DNA of 64,000 bases from Diphasiastrum complanatum (Eukaryota; Streptophyta; Lycopodiopsida; Lycopodiales; Lycopodiaceae): NCBI GenBank assembly GCA_029204225.1, contig CM055092.1, positions 46,131,486-46,195,485 of the forward strand, written 5' to 3'. The first letter of the stretch is position 1. Each line of letters starts with the position of its first letter. The notes under the pieces were generated by a model, which saw only the letters and a program-made list of their open reading frames with translations, was not told the origin of the DNA and ran no database searches. Positions 42,159 through 54,984 of the stretch are shown piece by piece. Made by a program: the position numbers and the translations under genes.

Positions 42159-45100
42159 GCGAGCACCAATGAGATGTGGCACCAATTTCTTGCCGGCACC
42201 GACCTCACTTTCACATCACACACATTTTTTGCCAGCATTGGAGCCATGCCCGCCAGCTTGCAAGCTCAACTTTGTCCCATAAGTTTCTTAAGGAATGACC
42301 GGCTTCTGTATATATTACAAACATTGCCTAGTTCTAAGATGTGTACGCTTGGGGGCTTGCTGATGCATGGTGCTCGGGAAAATTTGTGTCCCAAGTCCCA
42401 ATTGTGGTGCCCGTCGAAAATTGCAGCTTGCTCACACGGGTGCACAGGGGTTGTGGTGCCTGGACAAAAATTCCACGCCCATGAATTTTCACGGTTCTTG
42501 GGCATCATTGCTACGTGTCGCTCAAACATTGGTGCGAGAGTTACTCTCTCTCACGTGCCAGGGCATGCCCATACGCGACTTCGCACGGGCAAGGGCATCA
42601 ATGCCAATTTTCTCGGGCACTTACTCTCCCAGGCACCCACTGGAAATTACATGGGTTACTCGACAAAGCGTGAGATTGCTTACGGGATAATATTTCTAGT
42701 TGGCCTATGACATCGTGCACTGATTAAAAAAGAGAAAGAAAGACGTGTGGGTGCAAGTGCTCCGGGCTCAAATGCATGAGTGCCTCCAAGATACGAGGTA
42801 ACTCTTGGCCCCACACCGTAGGTAGAAGTAGCTCAATTTTTGCAAGGATGGCTTAGCAATGATGAGCATCATTGACCTGCCTTGTGTTTTGGCTTTAATT
42901 CATGTGAATTTAGTAAAAATAAAATTATGTATTTTAAAAATTTATTTGCAAGACATGTTGATATTCAAAATATATTACCTATGTTTTAAAGGTTCTTGAT
43001 ACGTTTGTTTTTTGGCATTGTGAAATATCATAATTGTTATTATTTTGTATTGAAGACCAATACTTTCACCTCATCAATTAGATTATGTGTCCATTTACTT
43101 AAACTTTCACAATTTCATAGATTCTTGTGTTCATTTGCTTAAAGGTTCACATTACATAGATTCTTGTGTCCATTTACATCTTTTTTAAATTTCATAGTTC
43201 ACAAAAAGTTAAACTTCAAAGAAGTGCAAAGTTGAAGTTCTAAAATTACTTCAAAGTTCACAAGACTTAAACTTTAGAGTTACATTTTTAAAACTTCCAC
43301 ATTGAATCCATTCTTTTATGGGCCCTAACCTCAATGCACATGAATGTATATATGTGGACATAAACAAAAGCTATAACTAGAAAAAGTGTCAAAAGAGGAT
43401 GTATAGGGTGCCCACGCCCTACATCCTCACCCATGTTAGCCGATATTTTTGCACCGAAAATCGGGCTAATATTAAAGTTTAAGTTCACAATAATTAAAAA
43501 AACCGGCATGTAAAGCTCGGTTATTAGAGAAAAATCGGCACAAATTTGTCTTAGGTCTGGGTCCCAGCCCGCCCCTAAAGTTGCTAGACACAGTTTAAAA
43601 GTAAGAAATTGACTTTTCAAAAAAATCGTCAAAAATATTTTGTGGTCAAGTTTTGTAAGACCAAGCCAAGAGTGCCGATCCACTTAGAATTGGGTCCTAG
43701 CCCGTCCTAAATGAGGCTAGAGCAAATTTTGCGGCCTTAGAAATGGCCGGTAAATATTTTACGACTTTTCAAAAAACTGGCCGGTTGTAAAAAAATAGCC
43801 GATACAAGAGGGGAGTCTCAGTAGCATAGAATAATCGCACAAATGGGATAAGCTGAGCCAACTCACCACCAGCCGCACGCAACTTCCCAAAGATCTCAGC
43901 TCTAGAAAGAGAGTTAAAAGCACGGGAGCTTGCATACTCATACTAACATCATTATGGAAAAGAGAATCTTTTAATACATTCTACAGTTGAACTACCATTA
44001 CTTGAATCAACTCTTCAAAATAGAACACAGATCATGATTGCTCTGTCATAGACGCCCAGTTATATGACTTAGCTGCTTTCGACCCCAGTTATATTATTTA
44101 GCTTCTTTTTTAGGGATTTATCTACGAACTCGGCAGTGTTAAGAGCTCATCATGATCGTCATCAATTTGTAACTTAGACATGCATGGGGACTGGGGCTCG
44201 AAGTTCATCAATCTGCAGCTGAAAAACCACTGAATTAGTTGGTCGCAGATAGTGAGCTCTCTCTAATTAGAAATGAGCAGGTCTGGGGGAATGAAATGCG
44301 CAGGTTTTTAGATTGCTCATGTGTGCCAGGATTAGCAGAGATATATTATCTCAGAAATGCGAAGGGATCTCCTCAGAAGAGCAATTGTCTACCAGGAGAA
44401 ATTATTGGTTCGATAGTAGCAACTAAAGAATCCTTGCTTCAGATGATGACTTTCTACAAGGTATCATGCATGCCTTTGATGAGCAATGACAGCAAGTATT
44501 CATCTCCTCAGAGAATGGCGACATCATATGGGCAACTGGCAGCAATGAGAGTGTGCCTCTGAGAAAAAACGATTTCATTATCTTTTCTTTCCATGTAGGT
44601 GCGCTTAATCAATACAGATTATGGCTTTATAAATGCGATTGGTTGCAAGCATATTTTGCTTCAATTTAACTCCCATTTGTGGGGAATGGTGGCCTCACGT
44701 GAGCAGCAAACAGGTTTTTTTCATGATACAATACCAAGAGGCTTCTGATTCATTGCCTCAACGATTTCCATAGCTTCTGATAGTAGACAAACCAGTGGTT
44801 GGAGCAGCGATTGATGACCTATCTGTAGCCAAGAAGTGCGTTGGATTCTTTGCTATAAATGTGTGTCTGTGGGCTGTAGATGCGCTACTTTTAGAGCAAG
44901 AATTAGCTCCTTATTTTGATAGGAAATTTGTTGATATTAACAACAAAAATTAGCTGACCCCGTGGGAAGAAAGTGAGTTTCATTACTCAACTCTCATGCA
45001 TATTTCAACCTCAGGAAATAATCCATAGAAGGAAATGAAGCCCTTAAGAAAATTTAACTGCCTTTAAGCGAAGGTCTTCCCTTTATCAGTTTGCCTTGCG

Positions 45101-46379
45101 AGTATGGAGGCCTTAATTGGCTAGGTCAAATTTCCTTGTGCTCATTGATTTCAAGGTGCTGTCAAATTTTTCATTGAATTGTCATTACAATTTCTCTTGA
45201 TTCTTTTCCCATTTTGTCATTGCTTCTTAAGTACTCTGAAATTTGACCAAACCATTGGTAACTTTGATTGTCGACTTGAATATGGGAAATCGCCTCATCT
45301 TCAAGACTCGCGACTCGGAGCCTCCTTATGCAATATGAACTCTCTAAAACATCAAAATTGTGGGTAATTTTATTAGCTTTGTAAAGGAAGTACATCAATA
45401 TGGTTCAACAACACCAATTATCTATGGCCGGTTCTAAGGCTTGGCTATACAGGCCAACTTTTTTGTCATTTAAACAAAACATCTCATAATCCCATACATA
45501 GTCTATCATAATCACTTGAAAAATATTGATTTTAGCCCGATTTAGAATGCTAAAACATCGGCTAACAATGAGGTAAATCAAATTGTAACTACCATCAAGC
45601 ATAAGCCTTTGGTTTAGAGATTAAATTTGAGAAAGATGAATTTTTTATTGCAAAAACTTGGCATGCTATAAAGATCAATGTTTTAGAACTTCTTTGACTT
45701 ATTGTTGGAATCTAAAGCCAATTTTGCTTAGGAAATCACTATGCATAAGTTCAATTGATGGCAATGATTGCATTGTAGATTGATTTGCAATGAAGGCTAA
45801 GGTTGGTGGATGACCGATGGATTTTGAGGGCTAAAACTCCCTAACTTCAAGACCAAGGTTTAGGGCAATAGGGCCTAGGATACTTTAATCAGACCATTTC
45901 TTGGGTGACCGTAGAACATGGCTCATCTACTACTCTTGCACGGGAAGCACAATTGTGAGCTTTAAGCGGGGCTAGCCAGGAAAATTTAGAGTTAGGATTG
46001 CATTGTCATAATATCAATATTTAGATTACAAGAGTGTGGTAGTTGTGCGTGGAAACGTTGGAGGTTTGGTAAGGGAATTAGATTTTTTTCATGAACCTAA
46101 CAAAGCCCTAGCTATCTAGTTTTTTAAAATCATTTTTAATTGGATTGTTTCTTGTAACTTCACAATCTATATTGGTCACAATTTGAAAGAAATTTGTGGC
46201 TTAATTTATTCTCCAATCAACTAATATAATAAAAATTGCAATAAAAGCATTTATAGAGCAATGCCAAGGCTTAACTGAAAAGCAAAATAGACCATTTGGG
46301 TAAAAAAAATTTGCGTGATTAAGAACTATCGAAGTGAATCACCACAAAATCTTTTGAAATAAGAAATGGAGGATCCTTT
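42159..46379. other. no recognised gene; possible exon relics near 44.3-44.95 kb
   Basis: The plus strand at 44440-44575 (VFISSENGDIIWATGSNES in one frame) and 44779-44952 (VVGAAIDDLSVAKKCVGFF, to a stop) looks codon-like but matches no family I know and has no clear splice linkage. At 43550-43790 a diverged two-copy repeat (GGGTCCYAGCCCGYCC...GACTTTTCAAAAAA, period about 133) is seen. Confidence 0.3.
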
Positions 46380-47400
46380 TTTTTTAAGCCCTTATATAAT
46401 TTTTTGGTAATTCATATAAATTTTGAATCTTAAATTTAAAAATTAATTCATTATTTTTAAGATGTGCATTTTATAAATATTTTAAATTTGAATTGAGTAA
46501 CGTCAGATATTTTAAAAATTTTACATTTAAATCGCCAAAAGATACAAACATTGATTGTGTGCAATTTGTTATTATAAATAATAATTGTTGAATTAGATGA
46601 AGTTAGAATTTTAAAAAGCTCTTACATACAATTTAAAGTCATTTTAATATTTTAAAAAATGTTACAAACGTAAAATCGAAATCTAACTAATTGGAATCAA
46701 TAATAATTTTAAATAATACAAAAATGTTTAACAATCATTTTCAAGATACAATTATTTTTAAAATAAATACAATCATCTTTCGAAAGAGATAAAAATGTCC
46801 AAATACATAATTTTGATAATTTACAATACAATCGCAAATTTTCAACCAAATCATTTGGATTAAGACTAGTATTTTAAAGCTAGAAATACAATAATACTTC
46901 TAATTTGAATTTCATTCAGATCACCGCACCAATTCTTTTTGCAGCTTTTATAGTTTGTCTATTCTTTCATATCACATTTTTCCAATCTACAAAAAAAAAT
47001 TATTTGTAACACACTACGTATTATTTGCTTTAATATTTAATTATAATTTTTGAATTTTTATTAATAATATTGTTTTTTTCTTAAAATTTATTTTAAAATT
47101 TTTAAGTTTTTATTTTATATTTAAATTTCTAAATTCTTAGACTTTTTTCGAATTTTTATTTTTCTACATTTTATTTTTCAAAATTTTTATTTTTTTACTA
47201 TTTGAATTTTTTTATTTTTAAAATTATATATTTTTTATATTTAAATTTTATGATATCTATTATTTTTTAATAATTTGATTTTTTAAAATTGTCGACTTTT
47301 AATTTTGATTTTTTAAAAAGTTTATTAATTTTTTAAGTTTCTAGTTTTTTATTTTTTATTTTTCTAGTTTTTTTTTTTTAATTTAAGTTTAAAAAATAAT
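46380..47400. other. very AT-rich low-complexity block
   Basis: Long runs of T and A, with TTTTTAAAATTT-type words, especially 46980-47400. No ORF of note. Confidence 0.8.
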
Positions 47401-47422
47401 TAAATTTATTGCTTTTGACAAT

Positions 47423-47580
47423 AACTTTGTCAACAAGAGCAATGTAGACCCATTTTGAGACCTATGTTAAGCATGGAATGGGCCTTCGTTTCTCTTGTTG
47501 ACAAAGTTGTCGACAAAGCATTCCTATTTTTTTTTTTTTGCTAGGCATAGAAACGTTAAACATAGCTACGCTTTGTCGAC
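47423..47580. repeat. fold-back: two nested inverted repeats around CTTTGTCRAC
   Basis: AACTTTGTCAACAAGAG (47423-47439) pairs perfectly with CTCTTGTTGACAAAGTT (47492-47508). Directly after, GTCGACAAAGC (47509) pairs with GCTTTGTCGAC (47570). This resembles the end of a DNA-transposon or MITE, but no element body was identified. Confidence 0.75.
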
Positions 47581-47690
47581 GATGACAACTTTTTTTTAAA
47601 AAAAAATTATTACTCAAAAATTAAAAATTAAAAACTTTTAAAAATAATCATGAATTAAAAAGTCAGAAAATTAAAAAAATCGAAAGCTAG

Positions 47691-47861
47691 CATAGGTCGA
47701 GGGAGAACTTGTACTCAACATAGGTCAAGGGAAGACCTATGTTGAGCATAAGTTGAGAGAGGACCCATTGGGTTGAGAGAGAACTTATGTTGAGCATAAG
47801 TCAAGTGAACACTTATGTTCGAGCATAGGTCGAGAGAGAACTTATGTTGAGCATAGGTCAT
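47691..47861. repeat. 28-bp satellite, about six units
   Basis: Units CATAGGTCRAGRGAGAACTT + ATGTTGAG start at 47691, 47719, 47747 and again at 47824 and 47852; the middle units carry an indel. Confidence 0.9.
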
Positions 47862-50800
47862 CTGAAGAGTTTCAGTGGCCATTTAAATCTTCAATTTTAA
47901 CAACCACAGTTTATTCTTTTGTTGTTCCACAACAAACTGTATTTTGAACCCTTTTGCAAAATTAACAAACGTGAAGTTTATTCGGATTCTAGAAAAAAAT
48001 CGCCAAACTATAAATGCTATAAAAAATCAATGATTTGTTAACTTCAATGAAATAAATGTTGGGAGACTCATTGCACTTTTAGTTTTGAAAAATAATAAAA
48101 AATCATTCATTTTGGATTACTAAAGTGATTGACTTCATTTAGAGTGACGACACCTGGGTGAAAATTGTGTGTGTGCACTGGATGCGTACTACTTCAACAA
48201 ATGCTTTCTTGAAAAGGTACGAGTTAAAAATGTTGCAATTAGATCCAAAAGGCAAGAAGAAGCATTCATCAAAGAATCAGCCAAGAGTCTACAATGTAAA
48301 TCTCCAAGATGTAGATGTGCTTGTATTTAATTTTGAATTGACAATGACCAACCATTTACGAAAGTCAACAATATCTATTCTACAAGAATGTCTTGTATTA
48401 AGTGCACAACAATTATCTTGACTCGACATAAATCTAGCAAAATCACAATACAATTTTTTTTATTAACATTGAATGTTGACTCAGACGAGAATTTGTCGAC
48501 AAAATCTAACGAGAAAGAAGAGTCGTCAACTTCATCAACTAAAAATGAGTCTTAATAATATGTCAAGCGCCGAGTTGAGAGGGATTAGTGAGAATTCCTT
48601 GGAATTTGAATAAAAAAATAGGTTCAATGTTTTCAAAATTTGTGGATTTAACATAATTAGCATCAAATGTATTTTGGGAGTTTTTTTTTTTATGAAAGTT
48701 AATAATGTAGACTATTAAAACACCATAAATATTTTGTGTGTTTTGTTCATGTGGAAATTTTCATTTTTTTTTTATAAATTTTTTTAATGTTTTTGGACAT
48801 GGTATATTGATGTTTTTTTTTTTCGTCAAAATGCATATTTTTTTTGTGATTTTCAAAAAAAAAAAATTGTGAAAAAGCATGTTTTTGGACAAAAATATAA
48901 AACCTAGAAGATGGTTACTCTTTTCTAGGATTCTGACCATTTCAAAAGATTTCGTGTTAATGAAATTCTTATTGTTAATCCTATAATTGAAATACACCAA
49001 AATTCATGCTTGTGCTATTATTTAAGGGTGGGGGTTAGTCTTTGTGTCAAAGAGATCAAGCCAATAATAGGATAATATGATAAATTGTTCAAATTATTCC
49101 TACAACAATTTACTTTCTGAATTTTCAAAAACAAAAATCTCATCAAGTAAATAATTTATTTTTAAGTTCCATCTGAACAAAAAATGGAGATTACTAAACG
49201 TTTGTAAAATTTCACTATTTCTTGGTTACCATTGTGAAAAATGCAAATAATAGTTTGACTAGGCCATTTGTTTATGTACATAAGTTGATTTTGTTAAATG
49301 TATAGTAAATAGGACCAGAAATGAACCTCTAATTGATTCTCGAGTAATTGATTGATTAACCAATTATAGCAAAACTAGCACTCAAAAATTGGTAATTTCA
49401 ATCAAGAGCAATCTAAATATGATCAAAACATGAAGATCTGACCTCACACATGTGGGGTATGGCATGTAGTACAACCAAAGAGCACATAATGACTTTCACT
49501 AATTTGTGTTGCATTCATCACAAAAAAACATCACACAAATAGAGTAGAAACTCGAGATTGTCAATAGACTCCAAAATCATGATCTCTCATCAATGGAATG
49601 GATCAATGATAGTACAATGAGGATCCTATCCTTGGATGAATGAGTAGGTACAACACGTGCCAAAAAGTCACTAGATTGACCTACTCAAGTCAATTTGACC
49701 TAACCATTAGGTATACCGTCTATGGTAGTTAGATGGTAGCTCCTAAATATTAAGAAACTTGACCAAACTTCCTATCGAACTTCTATGATTAGGTCCTAAC
49801 TACTCTAGGACTATTTCTCACATGTGTGGATTACAAAATGTACAATAAACTATGTGTTTATCAAGCTAGTATTTGAAAATTTTCACACTCCTCAAATTTA
49901 GCTTGATAAAACTATGATACATCTATCTACAATTGATCTTAAGTTAATAAATGAATCCTCTTAGAATAATTTCAGCTACAAACAAGGAACCTATTAGTCT
50001 CCTATAGAGAATGATGTCCATGAAGGATCTTTCACCACCTCTTAAATGATCCCTTACAAGATGTTCCAAATTAGATGTGTCTTCATACATGCATAGATCC
50101 ATGTGAGATATTTAAAGGACTAAAATAGCTTGTTGAGTTGACATGCGAAGCAATGATATAAAGTCTTCAATGCCCAAAGATAAATGAAGATGGTCGAGAC
50201 TAGTGTATTGCACTTTCTTGATGCTTGCTCTTCTCTGTTGCCCCGTGCTCTCCAACCGATGAGGGTTTTCCAAGCTCTCAGAGATACGGTTGCAAGGAGG
50301 GGGCAATTTTGGTGCAATGATTCACTAGCTTTCTAGGGTTATGGTTCTGTAAAAACTTCTTATCACTAATTCGCATTAAGATCTTGCTAATTTCTCTTTC
50401 CCCATTGAATTCGGCTTACAGTTAGTAAAAAATCTTACATGGACTTGAAACCAATTTATTGCCTATGATGTGCTCATGGGATGCAAGTTATACACATCGC
50501 TTTGTTTGATAAGCGGTGGTATTTTTGCCGACCGTCAAGTCTAGGTATTTCGCTAGATAGTACCAATGGCGGGTGTGACTAGTGTGACGCTTAACCAAGG
50601 CGGTGTATTTCAACCGCGGATGGTGGACGGCCCGCTCTGGTGTTTCACAGAGGTCGAGTTCAGTTGATATGTTTCATAATTGACAAAACCCAAAAACACG
50701 TTTCACAACTTGGCGATTCTATATAGTCATTTTACTAACCAAAAACTATGCCAGACGACTTAGTAAAACATCAAATTGTGAAAAAATCTTTTTCTTACTC

Positions 50801-51479
50801 TTCCCTAACACATGTACTATAATGCGACGTTAAGAACACATGGCCCAAATTTTTTCTAGTTTGATACATTGAAAACAACAACAAATAGGTAAATCACTAA
50901 TATATATCCACAACCTAGCTATAATCTCAACCCAATTTTCGTACTCGTGATAGTGCCAAATGCCTCAGTATTGATATCAAAACTAATTATTCGGTTAAGG
51001 GAATGCAAATGAACGATGGACTCAAACATAATACACACCCAACAATGATGGTTTTATCGTTTTAAGAAAGTACGATCAATTCTTAAAACTCAAAATCAAC
51101 GAAAATACTTCAGAAACCCTTCTTCAAACCAAAACTATTTATGGCTACATACCACACTCTATTCCAACTGAAAGAAGACAGCGTATGAAAAAATGGCATC
51201 ATGAAGATAAATTGATTGTGAAAAGTGTGAGTTTTACCTCAATGTGCCATTAAGTAGCCGTTGCGTGGAAATTCTAGTCATGAACCTTGTAGCAAAAATT
51301 AGAGTCAAGCATGTTGACGCAGTTTTCTCCACGTTACGCATGTCCGATCGAATTGGTGTAAAAAGAGAAAATGAAGAAAATGAAAGTTTATGGAATATGA
51401 ACGGTGTGATTGAAATGTTAACAGTTCAGTTGAGAGAAAATTGAACCAAAAGTCTGTTAAAAAAAAACAGGCCAGAAAG
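47862..51479. other. unassigned AT-rich DNA
   Basis: A small plus ORF (48158-48421, basic then PRVYNVNLQDVDVLVFNF) and an acidic Ser/Glu/Thr tail in another frame at 48480-48555 may be relics of one gene. No family recognised. The rest holds no supported gene. Confidence 0.3.
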
Positions 51480-52130
51480 ATACAATGGCTAAAAAATCAG
51501 CAACCCATCACTCACACCAAGCCCTCAAACAAACCATCCCACTCATTCAAGATATAAGCCTACTAGTATGACAATGGACTACAACCAACCAACCAACCAA
51601 CTCACCATGAAATCACTCTCACCCATCAATCCTCTCAACAAAAGCAATTAAACATCATCTCCAAGTAATTTGAAGCACTCAACTATGAACTCACACTAGT
51701 AATGAGGTCCAAGCAATCAACACAAAGAACCACAATCTCTCAACTCCTCAATATGAGCAAGCAAACATAGTAAGTAACACCATTCCCAAACCACAAGACA
51801 ACTACAACTCTCAACTCTCAAACATACCCCCACTCCTAAAAATACTAACACACAAAAGTACTAACATTTTAACAACCCTAACATAGCACCACCATTCACA
51901 ATCACTTACACCAAAATGAAACTAACTTCCAAGCATTCTCAAGCAAGCAAGTTCTCATCAAAAAGACTCTCAACCAACATCACATCAAAACTATCACATC
52001 AAACTCATCAAACTCTCCACTCTCAACTTAGCAACTATCAACATCATCTCATTATCCAAAATTCCAACTATATCTTAACACAAAGAGTGGCCTCCTTTTA
52101 TAGTAAATCCCAAGTGCCCCCCTTCAAAAT
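51480..52130 (-). other. A+C-skewed stretch with minus-strand TATA, LTR-like
   Basis: For about 650 bases the plus strand is almost only A, C and T, with very little G (for example CAACCAACCAACCAACTCACC). At its right edge the minus strand reads ACTATAAAAGGAGGCC (about 52095-52110), a good TATA box pointing leftward into the skewed region. This looks like the R/U5 leader of a minus-strand LTR or another transcribed repeat. The partner LTR was not found. Confidence 0.4.
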
Positions 52131-52479
52131 GTCATCTTGTCATTCTTCATGCCCTTCAAGCCCTCTTTGCCATTTGTCCCCAACCCATTTGATATTACAC
52201 CTAGTGGCCGCCATAAAAAAGTGAGAGAGTGGTGCATTCAAGGCTCTCTTCCAAAACTAGTCTTTAATCCACTTCAAGCAAACTTTATCATATTTTCACT
52301 ACCTCCTAATGTTTTTCAGCATCACTTCAATCCCTTCAAAGTCTAGCATTACAACTGCTGCAGCTCTTGATCAAGCTCGCTCATTAGGTGGTAGAAATTG
52401 AGTTCTATCGACTCTTAAAAGGATAATCCAACAAGGGGAGGATCTGTGTCTTGAATAGTCTATCTCTACCTTCCAAGGT

Positions 52480-54000
52480 ACTTACACCAGATTTTGAAAC
52501 TTCATTCCATGAATGTTTTGAACAGGTTTCAAAGATTAAGATATCTGCTTCCCCGGTTGGGCGACAATCAAGTCGTGTTTGGCATCTTGACGTCTTGTTT
52601 TATCCAACGTCCTTCTTATCTGTTGCGGACTTTCCCCCCTACTCAGGACTTTTTGCATCTTCTCTCTTCCTTTGACAGCTCTATTATGGATGTTTTTGGC
52701 CGCCTTTTGGGCCCGGGTTCTTTGGATGGTGTGGAGACCCTTTCAGCAACCAGACTCGGTTACCCATTTCTTGTGGAGGTGTGGGGTCTTCTCTTTTCGA
52801 TTTCTTCTTGACCTGTAGCTTTTCTTGGGAGCTGGGCTCTTGTCGCATCTGCTTTGTCTTCTCGGTTCCTTTCTGGCTTTCACCCTCTCTTGGCGGATTG
52901 CATTGCTCATGTGGGTAGCGGTTCTCTACCGTTCCAACACCTCCTCATCGTTGTGCGAGAGTTGCTCCCCCTCTCTGCCCAAGCTTGTCTTCCTCCTTTT
53001 GAGCAACTCCTTACTTTCATCTCAGATTACTTGCAAGAGACCCTCTTGGAGCACGTGCACAAGCAAACCCTTTCCAATATGCTCTCTGAGGCTCCTTCGG
53101 CGTTGCATCGAGCTCGACTTCTTTCTTGTGTGAGTCCAGGTGCGAGGGCTTGGCTGTCAGCTCGGCATGTTATTCCTTCCTTTCGGTTGTCTTCGGCCAT
53201 CTTCACCACTGCTCTTCGTCTTCGCTTGGGGCTACCTCATCCTTCAATTTTGGGTCTCTCCGGGTGTGTTTGTGGTCACCCTATTGATGCTCTTGTTATC
53301 CACCTCCTCCACTGTCCTTCTGGGAGTGAGCGCACTGCTACGCATGATGTTGTCAGAGATGCAACGGCCGCTATAGCCAGAGATGGAGGATTCCATGTCC
53401 TCAGAGAGCAATCTCATGTCCTTCCTTCTACTGCGTCCCACTCTTCTCGCAGGCATGTTGACATTGTCCTCTCTCGGGATGGGCTTCGTACTTTGGCAGT
53501 TTATTCAGAATACTGTCAGGTTACATGGTCTTCCGAAGTCCATAGTTTCTAATAGGGATCCCAAATTTACGGGATGTTGTTGTTGCTAATCCTTCACGTG
53601 GTGACCTACTGCCTCGCTCTGTCTTCACACCAGGAGAAGCGGCAAGCGTGGCAGCTCAAGAGAAGGAAAAAAACTACTCCGACAAGCACCCTAGTACTGA
53701 TGCTTTCATTTCCCTGGCAATTGAGAATTATGGCACCTTGCATCGACGCTTTGAGGATTTTCTTTGCATGTGTTCTCATCAGACGGCAGAACATCAAGGT
53801 ATTTTTGGTTTTATTCTCGTGGCTTTTTTCAAACAACGTATTTCCATTGCCCTGCAACATGCTCAGGCCCTATCAATCCAGAAACGGGCGACGGTGGTTG
53901 GGTCTGCTACATCTCATCTCCCTTCATTAGCCGACTCACCACCTCTTCACTTTTATGATCTACTGCAGTCAGTTGGCAAACTCCCACTGACATCATCATA
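52480..54000 (+). pseudogene. RT/endonuclease retroelement, C-terminal half
   Basis: Matches the fragment at 54985 (LPRLGDNQVVFGILTSCF, VFGRLLGPG, ALVASALSSRF) and continues beyond it: a Cys/His box (CVCGHPIDALVIHLLHC, about 53270-53315), RRHVDIVLSRDGLRTLA and a long C-terminal region (DVVVANPSRGDLLPRSVF, RFEDFLCMCSHQT, ending SVGKLPLTSS, stop at 53999). DIVLSRDG...VVVA resembles the D...D-x-K-type core of a restriction-like endonuclease, as in some non-LTR elements, but I cannot show the full motif. Frameshifts occur near 52810, and a 74-bp foreign insert is at 53499. No RT core in this copy. Confidence 0.7.
53499..53572 (+). mobile_element. 74-bp Ty3/gypsy integrase patch
   Basis: Inside the endonuclease-like ORF, exactly between ..RTLA and DVVVA.., one frame reads FIQNTVRLHGLPKSIVSNRD then PKFT, the conserved gypsy integrase core segment (GLP..IVSDRD.KF). 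The host reading resumes directly after it but out of frame, since 74 is not a multiple of three. Confidence 0.75.
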
Positions 54001-54984
54001 GTTTTTGCACTTTTATTTTTAATGCCAGGATCTGGACTAATCTTAGCTTTATTGCAAGCTTTGCTCTTGTTTGAGCTTACTTTTGCTTAAACTTCCCCTT
54101 CAGGATGTATATATCTTTTTCATCGATGTACCTACTAGTTTTTTCTATAAATAAATGCACCAAGGTATTCGTCCTATTTTGAGAACATCCTTTGCCACAA
54201 TGCTCGGAAAAATCCGCATAATATAGGAATGGAACTAACAACTTTTCTCAGAAATCGACTTCAGAGATATCATGCAAGATGTTGACTTTCTAAAAACTGA
54301 TAAAAATTTTATTTTGTAGAAAATTTTATGTTTAGTAAAATATACGTAGGATTCTAAACTGTTGGCTTTTGAATATATAGGATGCATGTAGGTTATTCTA
54401 ATAGTTCAGAAAACCACGTATAATTTTGAAATGAGAAAGTCCTACATTGCAGGTGCTCAATCTTCTGCACAATTTTTTATATAAGTTACGTCTATAAACT
54501 TATTGATACTTGCAAAATTTTAACCTTAGCTAGGTTGATGCCGAAAGAAAATAGTTCGGATGCCAAGGATATTTGAAATTTATGGAAAAAAAATTATTAT
54601 GATAAATATAATTTAGGAGATTAAAAATAGTTTCAATCAATGCACTATTTTTGACAAAACTAACTATTATAATAAATGGCAATCTTCGATAGCTTTAGGA
54701 TTTTGGAATGCAACATTTTTTAGATGAAGGTTTTAAAAGGCATTATTTTTCAAAAGCCGAGATCCATTGAAAGATGTAGGATATTAAAGGGAAACTTGAG
54801 AGAGGTTTCCCGAGCACTGCTTTGCCATAGAGGATTGAGTGGTGATTTGGCATTAAAGATTGAGTGGTGATTTGGCATAAAGGATTGAGTGGTGATTTGA
54901 CAACTGATGTCCTCTATTGGTTCATCCAAATCTATGGTAAGGGCTAATTGACTCTGCCTTGTGCTATCATAAATAGGCAATCAA
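54001..54984. repeat. spacer between RT fragments, with a 25-bp tandem repeat
   Basis: Mostly anonymous. AGGATTGAGTGGTGATTTGG-like units start at 54831, 54856 and 54881 with an exact 25-bp period. Confidence 0.7.

Noticed and set aside
42018-42710. 230-codon plus ORF
   Set aside because: It contains a 44-bp tandem repeat, is rich in rare-looking residues and shows no domain; several overlapping ORFs on both strands look equally good.
44239-44952. Possible gene with exons at 44.3 and 44.8 kb
   Set aside because: The open stretches are suggestive, but no family match and no consistent splice phases could be built.
45830-45980. 5S-rRNA-like words (GGGTGACC; GTGCTT...AAGAGTAGTA)
   Set aside because: The two words lie on opposite strands, whereas in a 5S gene they are on the same strand; no continuous alignment.
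50500-50680. GC-richer island with CGG words
   Set aside because: No ORF, RNA fold or repeat could be assigned.
52825-53376. Alternative-frame ORFs in the RT/endonuclease relic
   Set aside because: They overlap the frame that matches the sister copy; no independent support.
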